A stretch of 64,000 bases of DNA. It comes from Streptomyces sp. TRM49041. GTDB taxonomy: Bacteria; Actinomycetota; Actinomycetes; Streptomycetales; Streptomycetaceae. How positions within the stretch are numbered: position 1 is the stretch's first letter; the number at the start of each line of letters is the position of its first letter. Below, piece after piece: positions 47,281-56,189 of this stretch. Where the stretch lies: the NCBI RefSeq assembly GCF_008271805.1, contig NZ_VSRY01000063.1, forward strand, positions 30,347-94,346, written 5' to 3'. The notes beneath the pieces are model-generated. The model was not told the origin of the DNA. It saw only the letters and a list, made by a program, of their open reading frames with translations, and made no database searches. The position numbers and the translations under genes were made by a program.

Positions 47281-48567
47281 TCAGGGCCCGAGCAGTCCGG
47301 AGAGCGCGCCCACAGGGTCGGGGTCGGGGGTGCCTCCGGGCCACCAGTCCTCGCAGCCGGCGTCGGACTCGTAGCCGTACCAGAGGCCGTCGCGGCCGTA
47401 GCGGAGCTGGAGGGTGGCGGTGGAGAGCCGGTTGTGCCAGGGCCGGAAGTGCGGGAAGTCGGCGGCGAGCAAGGCCGGCCTGGCCCGGTCGAAGGGGCCG
47501 GCGGGCGGGTCCCACGGCTCTTCGAGTACGGCCAGTCCGGCCGGGCCGCCCTGCCGCCAGGCGGCCACCGCGCGGGCGAGGTCGGCGGGGGTGCGGTCCA
47601 GGGCGGCGGCCAGGTCGCGGTAGAGGGCGCGGGTGGCGGCGGTGAGGCCGGAGCCGGGATGGGCGGCGGCCAGCCGGACGGCGTCCTGCCACGGGGTGAG
47701 GGCGGCGACCGGGTCGTGACCGGTGGTCAGATGCGTGTGGGCGCGGGCGGCCGCCTCCGTGGCCAGCAGCTCCAGCGCGAGGGGGTCGGGGGCGTCCGGC
47801 GCCTCCGGGTAGGCGGGCGGGCGGCCGGGGTGGGCCGGGGGCGGCAGCGGCGGGGGCAGGACGACCGCGGGCGTGGCCGTCACGGCGGCCCGGGCGGGGA
47901 CGGTCGGCACGGGCGGCGGCGCGGCGGTGTTCTCGGCGGCGGAGTGGGCGGCGCTGCGGTGGCTGAGCGCGGCGAGGATCTCCTGCTCGCCGCGGCCGCG
48001 CATCAGGAACAGCGTGAACGGGTCCTCGTCGAGGAGCCGGGCGGCCTGGTAGCAGAGGGCGGCGGCGTGCTTGCAGGGGAACCCGTCGTCGGGGCAGGAG
48101 CAGTCGGGAATGAGGTCGCCCGCGTGCGGGAGCAGGTCGGTGAGGTCGGCCAGGGCGTGCGGCACGTCCTTGTCCAGGAGGGCCGCGATGTGGTCGGGGC
48201 GGTCCGCGGCGGCGTCCAGGAACGTCTCCCAGTCGTCGTCGCCGAGGACCCGCAGCCGGATCTGGGCGCGGTACGGGCGGGCGCGGCTGCCGTGGACGTA
48301 CGCCGTGACCCGGCCCGGCGTGACGGTGATCGCGTCTACGAGGCCACGGCCCGCGTAGGCCCGGCCGCGGGCCAGGCGGGCGGGGTCGAGGGCGGTCTCC
48401 TCCAGGGCCGCCACCCATGCGTTGCCCCACCAGGTGGCGGCGAACGCGCCGTCCTCGCGGGTGGCGGGCGGGAGGGGCGGGAAGGTGCGGCGCCGGTCGT
48501 CGTGGAGGAGGACCGGGGCCCGGGCCGCACCGCGGGCGGTCCGCCGTGGGGCGGGGCGGGGGGTCAT
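47281..48567 (-). CDS. SWIM zinc-finger protein
   Basis: A 428-residue protein. The SWIM motif CSCPDDGFPCKHAAALCYQA (CxC-xn-CxH) lies near residue 152. FAATWWGNAWVAALEETALD and RARPYRAQIRLRVLGDDDWE are typical of the N-terminal part. A Pro-rich linker (residues 215-260) leads to a C-terminal domain ending RYGRDGLWYGYESDAG. Its ATG overlaps the SNF2 stop as ATGA, so the pair is coupled; B. subtilis YwqA-YwqB is the same type of pair. Likely a DNA-binding partner of the helicase. Confidence 0.9.
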   Translation of the reverse strand: MTPRPAPRRTARGAARAPVLLHDDRRRTFPPLPPATREDGAFAATWWGNAWVAALEETALDPARLARGRAYAGRGLVDAITVTPGRVTAYVHGSRARPYRAQIRLRVLGDDDWETFLDAAADRPDHIAALLDKDVPHALADLTDLLPHAGDLIPDCSCPDDGFPCKHAAALCYQAARLLDEDPFTLFLMRGRGEQEILAALSHRSAAHSAAENTAAPPPVPTVPARAAVTATPAVVLPPPLPPPAHPGRPPAYPEAPDAPDPLALELLATEAAARAHTHLTTGHDPVAALTPWQDAVRLAAAHPGSGLTAATRALYRDLAAALDRTPADLARAVAAWRQGGPAGLAVLEEPWDPPAGPFDRARPALLAADFPHFRPWHNRLSTATLQLRYGRDGLWYGYESDAGCEDWWPGGTPDPDPVGALSGLLGP

Positions 48568-51410
48568 GACGGCCTCCTCAGGGACACCAGGTCGGCCAGC
48601 TCGCGGTCGGTCAGCTCGGTGAGCGCGGCCTCGCCGTGGCCGAGGACCGCGTCGGCGAGGGCGCGCTTGCCGAGGAGCATCTCGGCGATGCGGTCCTCGA
48701 CGGTCCCTTCGGCGATGAGCCGGTGGACCTGGACGGGCTGGGTCTGGCCGATGCGGTAGGCGCGGTCGGTGGCCTGCTCCTCGACGGCGGGGTTCCACCA
48801 GCGGTCGTAGTGGACGACGTGCCCGGCCCGGGTGAGGTTGAGGCCGGTGCCCGCCGCCTTGAGGGACAGGACGAAGACGGGGACGTCGCCGGACTGGAAG
48901 CGGTCCACCATGCGCTCGCGTTCGGCGACCGGTGTGCCGCCGTGCAGGAGCTGGGACGGGATCGCGCGGGCGGTCAGGTGGGCGGTGAGGAGCCTGGCCA
49001 TGGACACGTACTGGGTGAAGACGAGGACCGAGCCGTCCTCGGAGATGATCGTGTCGAGCAGTTCGTCGAGCAGGGACAGCTTCCCGGAGCGGCCGGCCAG
49101 CCGGACCGGGTCCTCCTTCAGGTACTGCGCGGGGTGGTTGCAGATCTGCTTGAGGGAGGTCAGCAGCTTCATGACCAGCCCGCGGCGGGCGATGCCCTCG
49201 GCGCCCTCGATGACGGCCATGGTCTCGCGGACCACCGCCTCGTAGAGGGACGCCTGTTCGCGGGTGAGGGCGACCGGGTGGTCGGACTCGGTCTTGGGCG
49301 GCAGCTCCGGCACGATGCCCGGGTCGGACTTGCGGCGGCGGAGGAGGAAGGGGCGGACGAGCCGGGCGAGCCGCTCGACCGCCTCGTCGTTCTCGATCTC
49401 CTCGCTGTTCTCGACGGCGCGCGCGTGACGGGCGCGGAACGCCTTGAGCGGGCCCAGCAGTCCGGGCGTCGTCCAGTCGAGCAGGGCCCACAGCTCGGAG
49501 AGGTTGTTCTCGACGGGGGTGCCCGTGAGGGCGACCCTGGCCGGTGCGGGGATGGTGCGCAGCGCCTTGGCGGTGGCGGAGAACGGGTTCTTGACGTGCT
49601 GGGCCTCGTCGGCGACGACCATGCCCCAGGGGTGGGCGGCGAGCTGTCCCGCGCTGGTGCGCATGGTGCCGTACGTGGTGAGGACGAAGCCGCCGTCGGC
49701 GCCGTCGAGGGTGCGGTCGGCGCCGTGGAAGCGGCGCACGGGCACGCCGGGCGCGAACCGGTGGATCTCGCGCTGCCAGTTGCCGAGCAGGGAGGCCGGG
49801 CAGACGACGAGGGTGGGTGCCGACCGGGCGCGGCGCAGATGGAGGGCGATCAGTGTGACGGTCTTGCCGAGGCCCATGTCGTCGGCGAGGCAGCCGCCGA
49901 GGCCGAGGGAGGTCATGAGGTCGAGCCAGGCGAGGCCGCGCAGTTGGTAGTCGCGCAGGGTGGCGTCGAGGCCGGGCGGCGGGGCAGTGGGGGCGGGCCC
50001 GGCGACGAGCCGGTCGCGCAGGGCGGCGAGCGCGCCGACGGGTACGGCGGGAACGGTCTCGCCGTCGACCTCGGCGGTGCCGGTGAGCGCGGCCGCGAGC
50101 GCGTCGACCGGCTCCAGCAGGCCGAGCTGCCGTTTGCGGGCCTTGCGGACGAGGGCGGGGTCGACGACGACCCACCGGTCGCGGAGCCGTACGACGGGCC
50201 GGTGGGCCTCGGCGAGGGCGTCCATCTCGCGCTCGGTGAGGTGGTCGCCGTCGAGGGCGAGCTGCCAGTCGAAGCGGAGCAGTTCGGCGCTGTCGAAGAA
50301 CGCCGTGCCGTCGGTGGCGGAGCCGGGGGCGGGCCGGACGACGGCGGTGGCGGTGAGGGAGCGGGCGAGCTCGCGGGGCCAGTGCACGGTGACGCCGGCC
50401 GCCTCGAGCCGGGTCGCGGCGGGGCCCAGCAGTTCGTACAGCTCGTCCTCGGTCAGGGCGAGGACGTCGGGGACGGGCCGCTCCAGGAGCCGGGTGAGGG
50501 GCGGCCAGACGCGGGCGGCGCGCCGGAGCGCCAGGACCGCGTCCACGCGGGCGCGCGGCCCTGGATGCTCGTCGCCCTGCCCCGCCCACAGTGCCGCGGC
50601 ATCGATGACGATGGCCGGGTCGGCGAGGCTGTGCACCTGGACGACCGCGGCGGCGGCGCGCCGCTCGTCGCCGCCCTCCGCGGCGGTGTCGAAGACTTCG
50701 TACGAGGCCAGGTCGAGGCGGAGGGAGACGCGGACGCCCGCGTCCATGCCGGCGGCGGCCTCGGCGGCCCAGGCGCGCGCGTGGGGCAGCCGCTGCGGTG
50801 CCCGGGTGGCGAACGGCTCGCCCACGGCGTACGCGGCGGCGGGTGTGCGTGGCAGCGTGTCGGCGACCGCGTCCAGGAAGGCCCGTACGAGCGCCTCCGG
50901 CTCGGCGAGCTGGAGCGGACGGCGGCCCGGTACGGGCACGGCGTGCGCCTCGTACGGCATGGCGGCGGCCACGGTGCGGAGGTGGGCGATGTCGTCGGCG
51001 TCCAGCGGCCCTGCCCGCCAGGCGTCCAGGTCGTCGGCGGTGAGGCCGGGCAGCAGCCGCCCGCGCGCGACCAGGTGCAGCCCGTGGAGCGCGGCGGCCC
51101 CCCAGCAGGCGGTCGCCGGGTGCGCACTCGGGTCGTGCCGGGCGGCGGCGAGCAGTGGCAGCGCTTCGGCGACGGACAGCAGCAGCGCGGGCACGCCCCG
51201 GCTGCGGACACCGTCGCCATGGCGCCTGACGACGGTGAGGGTGCCGGTCCCGGCCGCCGTGCCGGGCGGGCCGGCGGGGAGCGGGTGGCCGTCGGGGGAC
51301 CAGAAGGCGACGCGGCCCTCGCGGGGCAGGGCCGCAGGGAGGAACACGGCGGCGCAGCCCTGCGGTGCGCGTGGCTGTGCGTGTGCGTATGCGTCCTTCG
51401 TGTCCCGCAT
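48564..51410 (-). CDS. SNF2-family DEAD/DEAH-box helicase
   Basis: A 948-residue Swi2/Snf2 ATPase. The N-terminal 450 residues form the bacterial SNF2 pre-domain. GCLADDMGLGKTVTLIALHL is Walker A near residue 512, and MVVADEAQHVKNPFSATAKA the DEAQ box near 603. VALTGTPVENNLSELWALLD, VLVFTQYVSMARLLTAHLT and DRWWNPAVEEQATDRAYRIG, then QTQPVQVHRL are helicase-C motifs. ATG at 51410 follows GGAGGTGA, an almost perfect ribosome-binding site. It is coupled to the SWIM gene; probably acts on DNA-protein complexes. Confidence 0.95.
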   Translation of the reverse strand: MRDTKDAYAHAQPRAPQGCAAVFLPAALPREGRVAFWSPDGHPLPAGPPGTAAGTGTLTVVRRHGDGVRSRGVPALLLSVAEALPLLAAARHDPSAHPATACWGAAALHGLHLVARGRLLPGLTADDLDAWRAGPLDADDIAHLRTVAAAMPYEAHAVPVPGRRPLQLAEPEALVRAFLDAVADTLPRTPAAAYAVGEPFATRAPQRLPHARAWAAEAAAGMDAGVRVSLRLDLASYEVFDTAAEGGDERRAAAAVVQVHSLADPAIVIDAAALWAGQGDEHPGPRARVDAVLALRRAARVWPPLTRLLERPVPDVLALTEDELYELLGPAATRLEAAGVTVHWPRELARSLTATAVVRPAPGSATDGTAFFDSAELLRFDWQLALDGDHLTEREMDALAEAHRPVVRLRDRWVVVDPALVRKARKRQLGLLEPVDALAAALTGTAEVDGETVPAVPVGALAALRDRLVAGPAPTAPPPGLDATLRDYQLRGLAWLDLMTSLGLGGCLADDMGLGKTVTLIALHLRRARSAPTLVVCPASLLGNWQREIHRFAPGVPVRRFHGADRTLDGADGGFVLTTYGTMRTSAGQLAAHPWGMVVADEAQHVKNPFSATAKALRTIPAPARVALTGTPVENNLSELWALLDWTTPGLLGPLKAFRARHARAVENSEEIENDEAVERLARLVRPFLLRRRKSDPGIVPELPPKTESDHPVALTREQASLYEAVVRETMAVIEGAEGIARRGLVMKLLTSLKQICNHPAQYLKEDPVRLAGRSGKLSLLDELLDTIISEDGSVLVFTQYVSMARLLTAHLTARAIPSQLLHGGTPVAERERMVDRFQSGDVPVFVLSLKAAGTGLNLTRAGHVVHYDRWWNPAVEEQATDRAYRIGQTQPVQVHRLIAEGTVEDRIAEMLLGKRALADAVLGHGEAALTELTDRELADLVSLRRPS

Positions 51411-51429
51411 AGGGCCGCGTCACCTCCCC

Positions 51430-51457
51430 TGATGTGCCCCGGTTGATGTGCCCCGGT
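51430..51457. repeat. Two tandem 14-bp repeats upstream of the SNF2 gene
   Basis: TGATGTGCCCCGGT occurs twice in exact tandem (51430-51443, 51444-51457), followed by two copies of GGTGTCCT within 30 bp. It lies in the divergent spacer between the SNF2 and DUF6343 genes, 20-47 nt upstream of the SNF2 start. Confidence 0.7.
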
Positions 51458-51595
51458 GTCGGTGTCCTGCGATACCGGTGTCCTCTGGTCTCCGACCTTA
51501 CGGCGAGGGTCTGACAACCGGCCGGGGCGCCGCCCGGCGACGCGGGATCAGAGGCCGCTTCGTGGGTACACGTGCGGTCGGGAGAGAGATGACCC

Positions 51596-51883
51596 ATGCG
51601 GACAGGCAATGAACCGATCACCGCACGCAGTGCTCTCAGGCTGCGTTTCTGGCTGAGCCTGTGGGGCCTGGTGTGGGCCATCGGCGGAACCACGGCGTTC
51701 GCGCTGACCGGGCACACGGGCTGGGCGATCGCCTGCGGCGTGCTGCTCCTCGTGGTGGCCACGGACCTGGTCATGATCGTGCGCCACATCAGACAGGGCG
51801 CCCACTACCAGCCGGGCCCCGAGGTCCCGCCGTACGCCCCGTACGACGCCCGGCGGCGCCGTCGCCCGCCGACGCTGCCGTGA
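51596..51883 (+). CDS. DUF6343 family small membrane protein
   Basis: A 95-residue protein. Two membrane helices (FWLSLWGLVWAIGGTTAFAL and GWAIACGVLLLVVATDLVMI) are followed by a basic/Pro-rich tail (VRHIRQGAHYQPGPEVPPYA, then RRRRRPPTLP). The N-terminus RTGNEPITARSALRLR is characteristic of this streptomycete family. Function unknown. It is divergent from SNF2. Confidence 0.85.
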   Translation: MRTGNEPITARSALRLRFWLSLWGLVWAIGGTTAFALTGHTGWAIACGVLLLVVATDLVMIVRHIRQGAHYQPGPEVPPYAPYDARRRRRPPTLP

Positions 51884-51953
51884 CCGGGCCCGACACCGGC
51901 GCAGGACCCCGACAGCGGCGCAGGACGGAGTACGCAGCACGGAGTACGGGGCC

Positions 51954-52322
51954 TCAGTCGGCGGCGTCGAAGCGCGCCGCCTCCAGGTATTCGGGCTTCG
52001 GGTCCAATGCGGCGGCAAGCCTGAAGTGCCGCTTCGCGTGCTGGGGGCGGCCTGCGCGCTGAAGGGTGCGGGCCAGCCCGAAGTGGGCGAAGGCGTTGTC
52101 CGGCTCCCGCTCCAGGACCAGTTCGAACTCCAGCTCCGCCGGGCGGAGTTGGGCGGCCGCGAAGAAGGCGCGGGCACGCAGGAGGCGTGCGGCTGTGTTC
52201 TCGGGATGAGCCGCGATCACCGAGTCGAGCAGCTTCACGGCCCCGCGCGGGTCGCGCGCGGCGAGCAGCTGTTCGGCCGCCCGGTAGTCGATGACGTGGG
52301 TCTCCGGGTTGCTGTCGGGCAC
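51954..52322 (-). CDS. Tetratricopeptide repeat protein
   Basis: A 122-residue soluble protein with three TPR-like helix pairs: DYRAAEQLLAARDPRGAVKL, NTAARLLRARAFFAAAQLRP, and AFAHFGLARTLQRAGRPQHA. Such scaffolds mediate protein contacts; partner unknown. GTG at 52322 is preceded by AAGGAA at 8 nt. It lies 50 bp downstream of coaE on the same strand and may be cotranscribed. Confidence 0.88.
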   Translation of the reverse strand: MPDSNPETHVIDYRAAEQLLAARDPRGAVKLLDSVIAAHPENTAARLLRARAFFAAAQLRPAELEFELVLEREPDNAFAHFGLARTLQRAGRPQHAKRHFRLAAALDPKPEYLEAARFDAAD

Positions 52323-52372
52323 GGTCCATTCCTTCCCTCGGATCCGGCCGTTCAACATCCCCGGCCGCGTGC

Positions 52373-52984
52373 CTATTCCGGCGCGGTCCGCGCGGCGCGC
52401 GCCGCGAGTTCCTCCCACACCTCGCGCACCTGCGGTTCGAGGGCTTCGAACGGGCCGTCGTTGTCGATGACGTAGTCGGCGACGGCACGCCGCTGCGCAC
52501 CTGTGGCCTGGGCGGCCATCCGGGCGCGGGCCTCCGGCTCGGTCATGCCGCGGAGCCGTACGAGCCGGTCGAGCCGGGTCTCGGGGGACGCGTCGACGAC
52601 CACGACGACGTCGTACAGGGGCGCCAGCCCGTTCTCGGTGAGGAGGGGGACGTCATGGACGACCACGGCGTCGGGCGCGGCTGCCGCCTGGAGCTCCGCG
52701 GAGCGGGCGCCGACGAGCGGGTGGACGATGCCGTTGAGAGTGGCCAGCCGGTCCGCGTCGGCGAACACGATGGAGCCGAGCCTGGGGCGGTCCAGAGTGC
52801 CCTCGGGCGTCAGTACGTCCGGCCCGAACGCGTCCACGACGGCCGCCAGCCCGGGAGTGCCGGGCTCGACGACCTCGCGGGCGATCTTGTCGGCGTCGAT
52901 CAGTACGGCGCCGTACCGGACGAACAGCCGGGACACCTCGCTCTTGCCGGCACCGATTCCACCGGTCAGACCTACCGTCAGCAT
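52373..52984 (-). CDS. coaE: Dephospho-CoA kinase
   Basis: Phosphorylates dephospho-CoA in the last step of CoA synthesis. The 203-residue protein begins [20 protein letters not shown] (Walker A), then [58 protein letters not shown] and [20 protein letters not shown], all CoaE blocks. ATG at 52984 has only a weak ribosome-binding site. Confidence 0.96.
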   Translation of the reverse strand: MLTVGLTGGIGAGKSEVSRLFVRYGAVLIDADKIAREVVEPGTPGLAAVVDAFGPDVLTPEGTLDRPRLGSIVFADADRLATLNGIVHPLVGARSAELQAAAAPDAVVVHDVPLLTENGLAPLYDVVVVVDASPETRLDRLVRLRGMTEPEARARMAAQATGAQRRAVADYVIDNDGPFEALEPQVREVWEELAARAARTAPE

Positions 52985-53111
52985 GAGCGGAAGCTTAGGC
53001 TCTGCCCCGCGGGAGCGGTCGGCCGCCCCTCGCGGAGACACGGGCGGCGCCGGACGGGGCGGTCGCGCCCCGCGAGGCCGGGCCGGCCCGTCCCGTCACC
53101 CCCCGGCGTCC

Positions 53112-54053
53112 TTACGGTGTGTCCCCCTCGCGTTCCGCCAGGAAGCGCTCGAACTCGCGGCCGATCTCGTCGGCGGAGGGGAGGTCCGCGGGCTCGGCGA
53201 CGAGGCTGCCACGGCTTTCGGCGCCGGCGAGGGCGTCGTACTGGTGCTCAAGGCCCTTGACCAGGGCGACGAGCTCCTCGTCGCCCTCACCGATCTGGCG
53301 GTCGATCTCGGTCTGGGTGCGCTGCGCGGCGGTGCGAAGGTGGTGCGCGACGCTCGGGAGGACCAGGCCCGTCGCGGCCGTGATGGCCTCGATGGCGGTG
53401 AGCGCGGCGTCCGGGTACGCGGAGCGGGCCACGTAGTGCGGGACGTGCGCGGCGATGCCCAGGACATCGTGCCCCGCCTCCACCAGCCGGAACTCGGTCA
53501 GGGCGGCCGCGCTGCCCGGCACCTGCGCCTCGTCGAACGGGCTGCGGTGCCCCGGTACGAGGTCGGCGCGGTTGCCGTGCGGGGTGAGGCCGACGGGGCG
53601 GGTGTGCGGGACGCCCATCGGAATGCCGTGGAAGTTGACGGAGAGGCGCACCCCGAGCCGCTCGATGATCTGCCGTACGGCCACCGCGAACCGCTCCCAC
53701 TCGACGTCGGGCTCGGGGCCGGACAGCAGCAGGAAGGGCGCCCCGGTGGCGTCCTGGACGATGCGGAGCTCGATGGCCGGCGTCTCGTACCCGGTCCAGC
53801 GGTCGCGGCGGAAGGTGAGCAGCGGGCGGCGCGCCCGGTAGTCGACCAGGCGGTCGTGGTCGAAGCGCGCCACCACCTGGTGGGGCAGGGAGTCCAGCAG
53901 GCTTTCGACGATCTGCTCGCCGGTCTCGCCCGCGTCGATGTATCCGTCGAAGTGATAGAGCATGATCAAGCCGGCCGACTCCTGGGCCAGCGCCATGTCG
54001 GCGACGGCCAGGCCCTTCGGCTCCCATGCGTACAAGTCCTGCGGATCCAGCAC
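53112..54053 (-). CDS. PAC2 family (proteasome assembly chaperone-like) protein
   Basis: A 313-residue protein of the PAC2 family, widespread in actinobacteria and conserved beside coaE/rps[21 protein letters not shown] is the N-terminal block, then [20 protein letters not shown] and [20 protein letters not shown], and [20 protein letters not shown]. The C-terminus is helical and acidic. GTG at 54053 has GAGGAGGAG 7-8 nt upstream. Its link to the proteasome is inferred from the family only. Confidence 0.9.
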   Translation of the reverse strand: MLDPQDLYAWEPKGLAVADMALAQESAGLIMLYHFDGYIDAGETGEQIVESLLDSLPHQVVARFDHDRLVDYRARRPLLTFRRDRWTGYETPAIELRIVQDATGAPFLLLSGPEPDVEWERFAVAVRQIIERLGVRLSVNFHGIPMGVPHTRPVGLTPHGNRADLVPGHRSPFDEAQVPGSAAALTEFRLVEAGHDVLGIAAHVPHYVARSAYPDAALTAIEAITAATGLVLPSVAHHLRTAAQRTQTEIDRQIGEGDEELVALVKGLEHQYDALAGAESRGSLVAEPADLPSADEIGREFERFLAEREGDTP

Positions 54054-54192
54054 GATTACCGCTCCTCCTCGTGTTCCTACCGAAGAACGTCGCACGCGCC
54101 ACTGGCATTCCCCGGATGGCACCCATGTCCCCGGCACGGCACGCCCTTTGGCCCAGACCCAGGTGCACACCCAGCGGTCCGGCCGGGGCTGC

Positions 54193-54231
54193 GGCACCGC
54201 GGGAGGGCACCGCAGGAGGGCAGCACGGGAG
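54193..54231. repeat. Three tandem 13-bp repeats between rpsA and the PAC2 gene
   Basis: GGCACCGCGGGAG, GGCACCGCAGGAG and GGCAGCACGGGAG follow each other without gaps. They end 3 bp before the rpsA terminator and lie upstream of the PAC2 gene. Could be binding sites or a replication-slippage product. Confidence 0.7.
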
Positions 54232-54234
54232 AAG

Positions 54235-54270
54235 CACTGAGGCCCGTCCCTTCCGGGACGGGCCTCAGTG
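54235..54270 (-). terminator. rpsA terminator
   Basis: CACTGAGGCCCGTCCC and GGGACGGGCCTCAGTG form a 16-bp perfect stem with a TTCC tetraloop, 37 bp after the rpsA stop. Confidence 0.9.
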
Positions 54271-54307
54271 TTACCAGCTAGGAGCTAGCGGGGCGGTGCC
54301 GAGCCGT

Positions 54308-55810
54308 TCAGCTCTGGCCGCCGGCCAGCTTCTCGCGGAGGGCGGCCAGCGCCTCGTCCGACGCCAGGGCGCCGGACTGGTCGTCCGACTCCGAGGAGTA
54401 CGAGCCACCCGTGGCACCCGCCGGGGCACCGGCCGGAGCGGCGGGGCCACCCTCGGCAGCGGCGGCGGCGTCGGCCTCGCGGGACTTGATGACCTGGGCC
54501 TGGTGCTGCTCGAAGCGCTGCTGCGCCTCGGCGTACTGGGTCTCCCAGGCCTCGCGCTGGGTCTCGTAGCCCTCGAGCCAGTCGTTGGTCTCGGGGTCGA
54601 AGCCCTCGGGGTAGATGTAGTTGCCCTGGTCGTCGTACGACGCGGCCATGCCGTACAGGGTCGGGTCGAAGTCGACCGAGGCCGGGTCGGCACCGAAGGA
54701 CTCGTTGGCCTGCTTCAGCGAGAGGCTGATGCGGCGGCGCTCGAGGTCGATGTCGATGACCTTGACGAAGATCTCGTCGTTGACCTGGACGACCTGCTCC
54801 GGGATCTCCACGTGGCGCTCGGCCAGCTCGGAGATGTGGACCAGACCCTCGATGCCCTCGTCCACGCGGACGAACGCACCGAACGGAACCAGCTTCGTGA
54901 CCTTACCCGGGACGACCTGACCGATCTGGTGGGTCCGGGCGAACTGCTGCCACGGGTCCTCCTGCGTCGCCTTCAGCGACAGGGAGACACGCTCACGGTC
55001 CATGTCGACGTCGAGGACCTCGACGGTGACCTCCTGGCCGACCTCGACAACCTCGGACGGGTGGTCGATGTGCTTCCAGGACAGCTCGGAGACGTGGACC
55101 AGACCGTCGACACCACCCAGGTCCACGAAGGCACCGAAGTTGACGATCGAGGACACGACGCCGGAGCGGACCTGACCCTTCTGGAGGGTCGTGAGGAACG
55201 TCTGGCGGACCTCGGACTGGGTCTGCTCCAGCCAGGCACGGCGGGACAGGACCACGTTGTTGCGGTTCTTGTCCAGCTCGATGATCTTGGCCTCGAGCTC
55301 CTTGCCCACGTAGGGCTGGAGGTCGCGGACACGGCGCATCTCGACGAGGGAGGCCGGCAGGAAGCCACGGAGGCCGATGTCGAGGATGAGACCACCCTTG
55401 ACGACCTCGATGACGGTACCGGTGACGATGCCGTCCTCTTCCTTGATCTTCTCGATGGTGCCCCAGGCGCGCTCGTACTGGGCGCGCTTCTTCGAGAGGA
55501 TCAGGCGGCCTTCCTTGTCCTCCTTCTGGAGAACAAGGGCCTCGATCTCGTCGCCGACCTTGACGACCTCGTTCGGGTCGACGTCGTGCTTGATCGAGAG
55601 CTCGCGGCTCGGGATGACACCTTCGGTCTTGTAACCGATGTCGAGCAGGACCTCGTCCCGGTCGACCTTCACGATGACGCCGTCGACGATGTCGCCGTCG
55701 TTGAAGTACTTGATCGTCTCGTCGATCGCGGCGAGGAAAGCTTCCTCGTTACCGATGTCGTTGACCGCAACCTGCGGGGTGGTGGCGGTGGTCTCGGTGC
55801 TGCTCGTCAT
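54308..55810 (-). CDS. rpsA: 30S ribosomal protein S1
   Basis: S1 binds mRNA on the small subunit. The 500-residue protein has four S1 repeats, recognisable by DGVIVKVDRDEVLLDIGYKT, TGTVIEVVKGGLILDIGLRG, SGVVSSIVNFGAFVDLGGVD and PGKVTKLVPFGAFVRVDEGI. The Ala/Gly/Ser-rich C-terminal 80 residues are an actinobacterial extension. ATG at 55810 gives the common start TSSTETTATTPQVAVNDIGN. The ribosome-binding site is distant (GGAG about 11 nt away). A long leader precedes it. Confidence 0.97.
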   Translation of the reverse strand: MTSSTETTATTPQVAVNDIGNEEAFLAAIDETIKYFNDGDIVDGVIVKVDRDEVLLDIGYKTEGVIPSRELSIKHDVDPNEVVKVGDEIEALVLQKEDKEGRLILSKKRAQYERAWGTIEKIKEEDGIVTGTVIEVVKGGLILDIGLRGFLPASLVEMRRVRDLQPYVGKELEAKIIELDKNRNNVVLSRRAWLEQTQSEVRQTFLTTLQKGQVRSGVVSSIVNFGAFVDLGGVDGLVHVSELSWKHIDHPSEVVEVGQEVTVEVLDVDMDRERVSLSLKATQEDPWQQFARTHQIGQVVPGKVTKLVPFGAFVRVDEGIEGLVHISELAERHVEIPEQVVQVNDEIFVKVIDIDLERRRISLSLKQANESFGADPASVDFDPTLYGMAASYDDQGNYIYPEGFDPETNDWLEGYETQREAWETQYAEAQQRFEQHQAQVIKSREADAAAAAEGGPAAPAGAPAGATGGSYSSESDDQSGALASDEALAALREKLAGGQS

Positions 55811-56009
55811 GTGGGAAAGGGCTCCGGTACGGACATTGAAGTCGTAGGTACTGCTACGCCGAGAGCCCGTATCGCAGCTGCAGAAGCCGGACAGCCAAGG
55901 AAGCGCCCATCCCAGCGACTGGGTGGCGCCTCGACAACCGAGGGGACATACAACAGATGCGAGCGCGACCTGCTCCGTCTGAGGCGCGCAGGCCCGCAGC
56001 GCAACCTTT
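55811..56009 (-). promoter_or_regulatory. Structured rpsA leader
   Basis: About 190 nt of predicted untranslated RNA. On the minus strand CCTCG/CGAGG and CCCAG/CTGGG hairpins occur around 55895-55945, with a partly paired GCGCC/GGGCGC base. Ribosomal protein S1 autoregulates its own leader in other bacteria, so this is a candidate control region; no known motif was matched. Confidence 0.4.
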
Positions 56010-56038
56010 AGCATACGGGCGCCGTGGGGCCCGGTCAA
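56010..56038 (-). promoter_or_regulatory. rpsA promoter
   Basis: On the minus strand TTGACC (56038-56033) and TATGCT (56015-56010) are exactly 17 bp apart, close to the vegetative sigma (HrdB) consensus. Transcription would start near 56003. Confidence 0.7.
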
Positions 56039-56189
56039 TGCGCGAAGGCGCCCACCCGGGGCGGAAGGCCGCATACCCGGCACAACTAAGCTGGACCGAG
56101 GCCATCGTGGCCGCGACGCGCCGGTGACACGCCCACTACGCCGCCTCGCACACGTGCGCTGTGCGACGCAAACTACAACGACGGACGAG

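Noticed and set aside
47281..51789. One very long minus-strand frame spanning the SWIM and SNF2 genes
   Set aside because: Only its last 428 codons (SWIM) show real protein features; the rest is out of frame with the SNF2 helicase.
54193..54231. Possible CRISPR-like array
   Set aside because: Three contiguous 13-bp units without spacers and no cas genes anywhere in the window.
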